The translations under genes and the position numbers were made by a program. The notes beneath the pieces are model-generated. The model saw nothing but the letters and a program-made list of their open reading frames with translations. It was not told the origin of the DNA and ran no database searches. Shown piece after piece: positions 1-5,686 of a stretch of DNA of 7,836 nucleotides; positions within the stretch are counted from its first letter, which is position 1; every line of letters starts with the position of its first letter. This DNA comes from Pseudomonadota bacterium (GTDB taxonomy: Bacteria; Pseudomonadota; Gammaproteobacteria; Burkholderiales; Burkholderiaceae_C): the NCBI GenBank assembly GCA_023422975.1, contig JAFAGF010000146.1:1-7836 (forward strand), written 5' to 3'.

Positions 1-121
1 CATTCAAACCCATACAGGTGCAGGGATGCAGAGAGAGTGATAATTGCCGCTTTACGCTTGCTGTGTGGGCTGCCTCATTCAGCAACTGCTGTCAGCGTTT
101 AGGCCTGTAGCCACCTTTCTC

Positions 122-1768
122 ATGACCACTTCTATCTGCATCGCTCAGCTCAACTTTGTCGTTGGTGATTTGAGCGGCAATGCCCAAAAGATCATTGAAG
201 CTGCTAAGCAAGCGCATGCACAGGGGGCATCGCTTTTGGTGACGCCAGAGCTTGCCTTGTGTGGCTACGCGGCAGAGGATTTGCTGCTACGCGCTTCATT
301 TCAGCAAGCCAGTGATGAGGCGCTACAGCGTATTGTGGCTGCAACGGCCGACTTGCCTGGGCTGAAGCTGCTGTTGGGGCATACACAGGCTGTGCCGGGT
401 ACTGTGCATCGCCACAACACAGCAAGCCTGCTGGCAGACGGACGTGTGCTGTCCACGTATGTCAAACAGGCGTTGCCCAACTACGGGGTGTTTGACGAGT
501 TGCGTTATTTCACGCCGCAGCACCAGTCTTGTGTGATCGAGGTGAATGGCATTCGGGCGGGGGTGCTGATTTGTGAGGATGCGTGGGTGCAAGCGCCTGC
601 TTTGGCTGCGAAGCAGGCAGGGGCGCAGATGCTGATTGTGCTCAATGCATCTCCCTATCACTTGGGTAAGCAGGCCGAGCGAGAAGCTGTTTTGGCACAA
701 CGTGCGTTGGAAACCGGGCTGCCCGTGGTTTATGCCCATATGGTGGGTGGACAAGATGAGTTGGTGTTTGACGGCAGCAGTTTTGGATTAGATGCACAGG
801 GTGCAGTGGTGGTGCGCGCGCCTTCTTTTGAAACGGCGTTGGTGACTGTGGCGGCGCGCCATGTATCGGGCCACGTACAGTTGTCGGGCGTTGTGGAGCC
901 TGTGCAGTCAGCCAATTCTTACCTCTGGAGCGCTTTGGTTCTCGCCGTGCGTGATTACGTGACCAAAAACGGCTTCCCAGGCGCATTGCTGGGTCTGTCT
1001 GGCGGGATTGATTCTGCGTTGGTACTGGCGATCGCAGTGGATGCCTTGGGACGCGACAAAGTGCGGACCGTGATGATGCCCTCTCCGTACACGGCAGACA
1101 TCAGCTGGAAAGACGCGCAGGAGATGGCGGACCGCGTAGGCGTGCGCCACGATGTGATTGATATTGCGCCCCAATTTGAAGCATTTAAGGACGCATTGGC
1201 AGTTCATTTTCACGGAGTGAATGAAGATACGACCGAAGAGAATCTGCAGGCGCGTATTCGTGGAACTTTGCTGATGGCCCTGTCCAACAAGTTCGGCTCC
1301 ATTGTGCTGACCACCGGCAACAAGAGCGAGTTGGCTACCGGCTATTGCACTCTGTATGGTGATATGGCCGGGGGGTTTGCTGTGATCAAAGACGTGCTGA
1401 AAACGCGCGTTTTTGAGTTGGCCCGCTGGCGTAATGCCAATGATCCATTTGGTACGGGGCTGAATCCCATCCCTGATCGCATCATTACGCGCCCGCCGAG
1501 TGCTGAATTGCGCCCGGATCAAAAAGATGAAGACAGTTTGCCGCCTTACCCCGTGTTGGACGACATGATTCGCCGATACGTGGAAAATGACGAAACGGTT
1601 GAAGCCATCGTCGCCGCAGGCCATGACTTGAATAATGTAGAGCGGGTCGTTCGCTTGATTCGTATCAATGAATACAAGCGCAGGCAAGCCCCGGTGGGGC
1701 CACGTCTGTCCCATCGCAGTTTTGGCAAAGATTGGCGCAACCCCATTACGAATGGCTTTAGACGCTAA
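122..1768 (+). CDS. nadE: Glutamine-dependent NAD+ synthetase
   Basis: This enzyme makes NAD+ from deamido-NAD+ (NaAD), ATP and glutamine-derived ammonia in the cytoplasm, the last step of NAD synthesis. The 548-residue protein has two domains. The N-terminal nitrilase-type glutaminase shows the Glu-Lys-Cys triad: E43 (in TPELAL), K115 (in YVKQALPNYG) and C151 (in VLICEDAW). The C-terminal synthetase domain carries the ATP-pyrophosphatase P-loop SGGIDS at 293-298 and later the blocks TTGNKSELATGY and IITRPPSAELRPDQKDEDSLPPY. Length and ending (HRSFGKDWRNPI) fit the full-length two-domain family. I chose ATG 122 because family similarity begins there (TTSICIAQLNFVVGDLSGNA). The frame stays open upstream to a TTG at 44, but those 26 residues look unrelated to the family, although the TTG has a purine-rich GAGAGAG before it while ATG 122 has no clear ribosome site. 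Positions 1-121 otherwise show nothing I can identify. glnB follows after 53 bases on the same strand. Confidence 0.95.
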   Translation: MTTSICIAQLNFVVGDLSGNAQKIIEAAKQAHAQGASLLVTPELALCGYAAEDLLLRASFQQASDEALQRIVAATADLPGLKLLLGHTQAVPGTVHRHNTASLLADGRVLSTYVKQALPNYGVFDELRYFTPQHQSCVIEVNGIRAGVLICEDAWVQAPALAAKQAGAQMLIVLNASPYHLGKQAEREAVLAQRALETGLPVVYAHMVGGQDELVFDGSSFGLDAQGAVVVRAPSFETALVTVAARHVSGHVQLSGVVEPVQSANSYLWSALVLAVRDYVTKNGFPGALLGLSGGIDSALVLAIAVDALGRDKVRTVMMPSPYTADISWKDAQEMADRVGVRHDVIDIAPQFEAFKDALAVHFHGVNEDTTEENLQARIRGTLLMALSNKFGSIVLTTGNKSELATGYCTLYGDMAGGFAVIKDVLKTRVFELARWRNANDPFGTGLNPIPDRIITRPPSAELRPDQKDEDSLPPYPVLDDMIRRYVENDETVEAIVAAGHDLNNVERVVRLIRINEYKRRQAPVGPRLSHRSFGKDWRNPITNGFRR

Positions 1769-1794
1769 GCCCTGAACCAAACGCAATAGACTAA

Positions 1795-2160
<366 letters not shown>

Positions 2161-2169
2161 AAGTCGCAG

Positions 2170-2208
2170 CCCATAAAAAAGCGATCGCCAAGATCGCTTT
2201 TTTATGGG
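2170..2208. terminator. Bidirectional intrinsic terminator between convergent genes
   Basis: Arms 2170-2186 and 2192-2208 are perfect reverse complements of 17 bases around a 5-base loop (GCCAA). The inner core GCGATC is flanked by A6 on the left and T6 on the right, so on either strand a GC hairpin is followed by a U run. It sits 9 bases after the glnB stop and 21 bases beyond the stop of the convergent LOG-family gene, as expected for a shared terminator. Confidence 0.9.
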
Positions 2209-2229
2209 TGAACTATGTTGGCTCAGAGT

Positions 2230-2826
2230 TCAGAGTACTTCACGCAGATTTTTACTCTCTGGCGAAGTGCCTGCCGCTTCCACCAAAAACTCCAGCAAGT
2301 CGGGGATGTGGTCGCTGGAGCGAATCAAATCCATTTGCCAAGCACCCATAAAGCCACGTGCAACCGTGGAATGCAAAAAATCAAGCAGCGGACTGTAATA
2401 GTGCTCCATATTCAGCAAACCAATGGGTTTGTCGTGATAGCCGAGTTGGCGCCAGGTCCATACTTCAAACAGCTCCTCAAAAGTACCAATTCCCCCAGGC
2501 AGTGCCAAGAACGCGTTGCTGCGTTCTGCCATCATGGCTTTGCGCTCGTGCATATTGCCCACAATATGCAGCTCGTCGCAGGCTTGGTTGGCCAGCTCTT
2601 TATCGACCAAAGCCTGAGGGATGACACCGACCACGCGCCCGCCAGCAGCCTTGGTGGCTTCCGCCACGATGCCCATCAGGCCCGTGCGTCCCCCACCATA
2701 AACCAACTGCCCACCACGCTGCCCGATCCATGTCCCCACGGCACGCGCAGCTTCTGCATAGGCCGGAAGTTCACCTGGGCGTGAGCCGCAGTACACACAA
2801 ATGGAAAAGCTGGGTGTGGAAGGCAT
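2230..2826 (-). CDS. LOG-family (TIGR00730) nucleoside 5'-monophosphate phosphoribohydrolase
   Basis: The protein is 198 residues of Rossmann-like fold from the LOG / 'lysine decarboxylase-like' family. Members split the N-glycosidic bond of nucleoside 5'-monophosphates, including cytokinin riboside monophosphates, giving free base and ribose 5-phosphate. The hallmarks are present: YGGGRTGLMG at 43-52, the Arg-Lys pair in MHERKAMM (R95, K96), and the nucleotide-binding/catalytic motif PGGIGTFEE at 110-118. The length is usual for the short LOG group. No lysine decarboxylase function should be read from older names. The physiological substrate in bacteria like this is unclear; nucleotide salvage is one possibility. 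The start is ATG with no obvious ribosome site. It is the last gene of the minus-strand series, 35 bases after the RDD gene, and ends at the shared terminator. Confidence 0.9.
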   Translation of the reverse strand: MPSTPSFSICVYCGSRPGELPAYAEAARAVGTWIGQRGGQLVYGGGRTGLMGIVAEATKAAGGRVVGVIPQALVDKELANQACDELHIVGNMHERKAMMAERSNAFLALPGGIGTFEELFEVWTWRQLGYHDKPIGLLNMEHYYSPLLDFLHSTVARGFMGAWQMDLIRSSDHIPDLLEFLVEAAGTSPESKNLREVL

Positions 2827-2861
2827 GGTGTTAATTCTGCAAAAAAGAGGGCGAGAGAAAT

Positions 2862-3389
2862 TTAGTTTGGCTGAGTATTGCCGTGCGCATTCGCATGAAT
2901 CAGGCGGGTGCCTGCCAAGACATCATGCAAAAACTGGCGCTGCGGATGAAAGCGGCTCAGCACTGCCCAAACCGCAATCCAGCCCAAAGTTAGTACGGCG
3001 ACTTCCGCCAGCGGGAGCTGGAAGGGGGTAACAACAGCCAGTGGCGGCAGTAGCCACAGCCAAGCCAAAGCGTAGCGGGCAAGGGCGCGAATGCGAGTTA
3101 AGGGGCGGCCATGTTTATCGACCACTTGGATGTGCCAAGTTTTCATGGCAAGTGTTTGCCCCTTGCTCCAAAACCAAGCGAAATAGATGCCCAGCACCAC
3201 AAAAAGCATCGCTTGCAAGGCGCGAGGCGCTAAAGGGGCGCCAAACAAGACGCCTGCAGCACCTAAGACAAGTCCGCCTACAAAGACCACGCCAAATAAC
3301 AGCAGGCTTTCATACAGCCAGCAGGCCATGCGGCGGCGTAAGCTGGGGGCGAGGAGTGGAGGATGAATGGTGGTAGTGGTTGATTGCAT
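2862..3389 (-). CDS. RDD-family membrane protein
   Basis: This is a 175-residue inner-membrane protein of unknown function. An Arg cluster (RRR, 18-20) comes just before the first hydrophobic segment. Hydrophobic stretches lie near 25-48, 58-76, 105-121 and 126-146, and two RDD-type blocks are visible: KGQTLAMKTWHIQVVDKHGRPLT (about 76-98) and FLHDVLAGTRLI (153-164) with D156. The first Asp of the Arg-Asp-Asp pattern appears to be Glu here (E27 in CWLYES), a conservative change. Some RDD proteins have been linked to ion or solute transport, but nothing here proves that. The gene lies 93 bases after the DUF3106 gene and 35 bases before the LOG gene on the same strand, so it is probably co-transcribed. 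No clear ribosome site precedes the ATG. Confidence 0.85.
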   Translation of the reverse strand: MQSTTTTIHPPLLAPSLRRRMACWLYESLLLFGVVFVGGLVLGAAGVLFGAPLAPRALQAMLFVVLGIYFAWFWSKGQTLAMKTWHIQVVDKHGRPLTRIRALARYALAWLWLLPPLAVVTPFQLPLAEVAVLTLGWIAVWAVLSRFHPQRQFLHDVLAGTRLIHANAHGNTQPN

Positions 3390-3482
3390 GCCAGCAAGTG
3401 GAGTCAGCGAGCCGCCTGAATGCGGGGGAAGGCTGCTTATTGTGCCTGTGTGAGCATGCTGCGCAGCGAATGCGGGCGCAGT

Positions 3483-4313
3483 TTAGTGCGGTGGTGCAGC
3501 TGGAAGTGGAGGTAGATCAACGCGCGGCATGGACTGCGGAACGGAGACGGGCTGGCTGGATGCGGCCGGTGGTGGCTGCATTGGAGGCAGGTGCACCGTC
3601 GGCGCTGCTTGGGGTGTCTCCACAGGGAGTGCTTCGACCGTCGCAGGGGGGGGCAAGACGGGTGCGCTGTCCTTCTTGGGTGCCTCCGTTTTTGGGGCTG
3701 GCACAGCAAGCCTGCGCTTTGCTTTTTTGGCCGCTTTCGCTTTGCGCGCTTGCTCGGCCAAGCGCTTTCGCTCAGCCTCACTCAAAGCCTGATATTCATC
3801 CCATTTTGCCTGCAACTCCTTGGCAGATAAGCGCTTTGCGCTCTCAAAATTGATGCGTGCTTGATTGCGTTGCTGGGCGCTGAGGCTGGCCCAAGTGTTC
3901 ATGCGGCTGACGAGCTTATTGCGTTCTGACTCATCCATTTGCGGGTAGCGATCAGCCAGGACCAGCCAGCGACGCTTGGTGAGTGCACCCATGCTGTCCC
4001 AGCGGTCACGCAGCGGCATCAAGATCTGGCGCTGAGCCTCGCTGATTTCTCGCCAAATAGGGCCGGAGGAGCTGATGCGCAGTTGCGGAGCATGGGTGCT
4101 GCTGCTGAGCGAGGGGTGATCGCTGCCATCTTCCACTGCCATATAGGCAGGAACCGCGCTGGGAACCATGGTGACTTGGTTCATGCTCCAGAGACCACCT
4201 GCGGCAAGACACAGCAACAAAACGCTCGCCACGCTCATGGCGAAGATAGGGGAATGCGGTTTTGTTGGTGTATCAGCTGTCAAGGGCATGTATTGCCAAG
4301 TGTAAAGCTGCAC
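3483..4313 (-). CDS. DUF3106 protein, N-terminal membrane anchor, proline-rich tail
   Basis: The function is unknown. With the chosen start it is 276 residues: a short N-terminal stub, one hydrophobic span at about 23-42 (no convincing lipobox), a linker, then the DUF3106 domain at about 86-190. That domain is rich in repeated Trp/Arg helical units such as WREISEAQRQILMPLRDRW, RMNTWASLSAQQRNQAR and WDEYQALSEAERKRLAEQ. A Lys/Ala-rich stretch (188-202) and a Pro-rich tail (203-276) follow. The topology suggests most of the chain is periplasmic. The start is uncertain: GTG 4313 has GAAGG only 4 bases upstream, while in-frame ATG 4289 (8 codons in) has no clear ribosome site. It follows the DUF3619 gene by 32 bases. 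The tail contains an 8-C run (minus strand) that could slip. Its place behind a sigma factor suggests a role in envelope sensing, which is inference only. Confidence 0.82.
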   Translation of the reverse strand: MQLYTWQYMPLTADTPTKPHSPIFAMSVASVLLLCLAAGGLWSMNQVTMVPSAVPAYMAVEDGSDHPSLSSSTHAPQLRISSSGPIWREISEAQRQILMPLRDRWDSMGALTKRRWLVLADRYPQMDESERNKLVSRMNTWASLSAQQRNQARINFESAKRLSAKELQAKWDEYQALSEAERKRLAEQARKAKAAKKAKRRLAVPAPKTEAPKKDSAPVLPPPATVEALPVETPQAAPTVHLPPMQPPPAASSQPVSVPQSMPRVDLPPLPAAPPH

Positions 4314-4345
4314 GCAACCTTCAAAAGGAAAACGTGCAGATGAGT

Positions 4346-4819
4346 TTAGGGGGTATCCGAAACTGTGGATTGCAGGTATTGCTGAAAGCCGGGATCAGTG
4401 TAGGCCGCGGGAGGCAGCTCACTGGTCAGTAAAGCGGCATCGACTTCCGCTACATCCAGTGTGGCGCGGCTATCTTGCTCCACGCCAATGAAGGCGAGGC
4501 CAGCGGCCAGCGCAATGAGTGGAAGGGCCGTGAGCAGGCGGCGCACCCATATCGGCGTGTTGTCTTCTTGGTGAGGCCCGCCCAGTGACAGCGTGCCTTC
4601 GGTGCTGTTGCCACCAAACAACGAGCTGGCTGCTTCCGTTTGGTGCACACGCAGCGGAGCGCTGCTGCGCTTGCGTGCAGATAAAGCTTGCATGCGCGCA
4701 GCGCGTAAGCGTTCGGTGACCACATACGGCAACTCCGCACTCGTCATGGACAGGCGCGCAGCCAGCTTTCGGGCAAATTGCTCGGCCGCAAGTTCATCGT
4801 GGTGCGAAGGTGTGGTCAT
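4346..4819 (-). CDS. DUF3619 single-span membrane protein, candidate anti-sigma factor
   Basis: The protein is 157 residues. A soluble, probably cytoplasmic N-terminal part (1-92) contains helical segments such as ARKLAARLSM and ERLRAARMQALSARKR. One hydrophobic span follows at about 95-113, preceded by WVRR, and then a short C-terminal part with the DUF3619-like block AEVDAALLTSELPPAAYTDPGF (124-145). Its ATG overlaps the sigma-factor stop in an ATGA, with AAAGGA 8 bases upstream, so translation is likely coupled and the two products made in fixed ratio. Gene order and topology (cytoplasmic N-terminus, one membrane span) match what many anti-sigma factors look like. It has no cysteine at all, so it cannot be a zinc-type (HxxxCxxC) anti-sigma. 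The family assignment is by recognition of the conserved C-terminal block; the anti-sigma role is inference. Confidence 0.82.
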   Translation of the reverse strand: MTTPSHHDELAAEQFARKLAARLSMTSAELPYVVTERLRAARMQALSARKRSSAPLRVHQTEAASSLFGGNSTEGTLSLGGPHQEDNTPIWVRRLLTALPLIALAAGLAFIGVEQDSRATLDVAEVDAALLTSELPPAAYTDPGFQQYLQSTVSDTP

Positions 4820-5388
4820 AACTCAATTCCTTTAGCTTTGAGCGCTTTGCTCAGCGACTGGATGGCTCTGAAGCAGTGGGTTTTGACACTGCCTTCGGAG
4901 CAACCCATGGCTGCAGCCGTCTCTGCAACATCCATGTCTTCCCAGTAACGCAGCAAGAAAGCTTCGCGTTGACGTGCTGGCAAAGATTGAATTTCTTTTT
5001 CAATGCTTTGCAGCAGTTGGGTGCGCTGGGTGAGTGTTTCCGCGCTCTGGGCAGTTTCATGCGTGCCATCGGCGGCATAAGTCTGCATCCAGTCAAAATC
5101 GCCGTCTTCACCGTCATCTCCATGTGCGATGTCGCTCATGGTGGTAAAGACGGCATTTCGCGTTTTTTGGCGCCGAAACCAGTCCAAAGTGCAATTGGAC
5201 AAGATGCGGTGAAACAGCATGGGCAGCTCTGCTGCAGGCTTATCGCCGTAGTGCTGGGCCAGTTTAAGCATGCTGTCTTGAACAATATCTAGCGCGGCCT
5301 CTTCGTCACGGACGTGATAAACCGAGCGTTTAAACGCTCGTTTTTCCACGCCTTTGAGGAAGTCGGATAGCTCTTGTTCGGTGGCCAA
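4816..5388 (-). CDS. ECF-like RNA polymerase sigma-70 family factor
   Basis: The 190-residue protein has the two-domain layout of ECF (group 4) sigma factors. Region 2 spans about 12-80, with ALDIVQDSMLKLAQ (core-binding and -10 recognition helices) and FHRILSNCTLDWFRRQK. An acidic linker (about 83-125) follows, then region 4 at about 126-182 with LPARQREAFLLRYWEDMDVAETAAAMGCSEGSVKTHCFRA, the -35-reading helix-turn-helix. It should direct RNA polymerase to a small promoter set that I cannot predict. The start is a TTG at 5388 (TTG GCC ACC GAA), chosen because the family typically begins MATE-ELSDFL. The frame has a stop ten codons upstream and no ATG between, and no clear ribosome site is seen, so initiation may be weak. 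It heads the minus-strand series, is coupled to DUF3619 by an ATGA overlap, and is divergent from ilvB. Confidence 0.9.
   Translation of the reverse strand: MATEQELSDFLKGVEKRAFKRSVYHVRDEEAALDIVQDSMLKLAQHYGDKPAAELPMLFHRILSNCTLDWFRRQKTRNAVFTTMSDIAHGDDGEDGDFDWMQTYAADGTHETAQSAETLTQRTQLLQSIEKEIQSLPARQREAFLLRYWEDMDVAETAAAMGCSEGSVKTHCFRAIQSLSKALKAKGIEL
5323..5340. repeat. Perfect 18-bp palindrome inside the sigma-factor gene
   Basis: CGAGCGTTTAAACGCTCG is its own reverse complement. It can fold as a 7-bp stem with a TTAA loop. On the plus strand it is followed directly by five T (5341-5345), an intrinsic-terminator-like layout antisense to the gene; on the coding strand it is not followed by a T run. 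It encodes residues 17-22 (RAFKRS), so coincidence from codon choice is possible. Confidence 0.6.
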
Positions 5389-5478
5389 GACAGGGGTGCT
5401 CAGTAAGTCGGAGTCTCACGAATCTGCTTACAGTAATTAGTACAAGCAGCGCGCAGCAAAGATATCCATTATCGCATC

Positions 5479-5515
5479 GCGTTGGCAAACCGCCTAAATA
5501 GCGTTAGCCAAACCG
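5479..5515. repeat. Direct repeat with 22-bp period, possible operator
   Basis: GCGTTGGCAAACCG at 5479-5492 and GCGTTAGCCAAACCG at 5501-5515 agree at nearly all positions (one substitution and one inserted base). Their starts are 22 bases apart, about two helical turns, which suits a dimeric regulator on one DNA face. TTGGC (5482-5486) and GCCAA (5507-5511) also form an inverted pair. No known regulator's site was recognised. Confidence 0.4.
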
Positions 5516-5604
5516 TATGTTGCAGTGCCATAATGAACGCTTGCAATTAATCAAGGCAAACGGGTCAAGGTCCGGCGTACACCATTTCGCCCATGTCCTT
5601 TGGC

Positions 5605-5638
5605 CTTAAGTCCTGAACCGGTCCCACAAGGACTTGAG
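5605..5638 (+). promoter_or_regulatory. Leader hairpin upstream of ilvB
   Basis: CTTAAGTCCT (5605-5614) pairs with AGGACTTGAG (5629-5638): ten pairs including one G-U, around a 14-base loop. The 3' arm could instead pair at AAGGAC (5628-5633) with GTCCTT (5595-5600), so two structures compete. No U run follows directly; a T5 run appears at 5655-5659. It lies 48 bases before the ilvB start and might take part in expression control. Confidence 0.35.
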
Positions 5639-5686
5639 CGAGGGGCACCCAAGGTTTTTCGTTAGAGAAATTCACAAAGGTTGATC

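Larger units (their letters stand above)
5389..5686. promoter_or_regulatory. Divergent intergenic region: sigma unit and ilvB leader
   Basis: These 298 bases separate the starts of the sigma gene (minus) and ilvB (plus), so promoters for both should lie here. I could not place a convincing sigma-70 promoter. The best plus-strand candidate is CATAAT at 5529-5534 with TTAGCC at 5504-5509, with a poor 19-base spacing. The region is more AT-rich than the flanking genes around 5430-5550. It holds a spaced direct repeat (5479-5515) and a possible RNA hairpin (5605-5638), listed separately. Short open frames, including one of 30 codons at 5517-5609, have no ribosome site and no run of Leu, Ile or Val codons typical of a leader peptide. 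Confidence 0.6.

Noticed and set aside
1..40. Possible C-terminal end of an upstream plus-strand gene stopping at TGA 38-40
   Set aside because: Only about a dozen codons are visible with no recognisable sequence, and the other frames are open too, so it cannot be supported.
44..121. 26-residue N-terminal extension of NadE from a TTG start
   Set aside because: The residues do not resemble the start of the nitrilase domain, which begins right after ATG 122. The purine run before the TTG is noted but not enough to prefer it.
908..1786. Open frame on the minus strand opposite nadE (292 codons)
   Set aside because: It is antisense to the conserved synthetase domain of NadE, has no family resemblance and no ribosome site that I can see.
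2181..2188. GCGATCGC octamer, also at 1028-1035, like the cyanobacterial HIP1 repeat
   Set aside because: There are only two copies, one forced by the terminator stem, and the gene content is betaproteobacterial, so this is coincidence.
2215..2784. Open frame on the plus strand opposite the LOG gene (189 codons)
   Set aside because: It is antisense to a protein with all LOG motifs, and it begins just after a strong terminator with no promoter or ribosome site visible.
5517..5609. 30-codon open frame in the ilvB leader as an attenuator leader peptide
   Set aside because: It has no ribosome site, and its seven Leu/Ile/Val codons are scattered rather than clustered. Its stop falling inside a hairpin arm is suggestive but weak.
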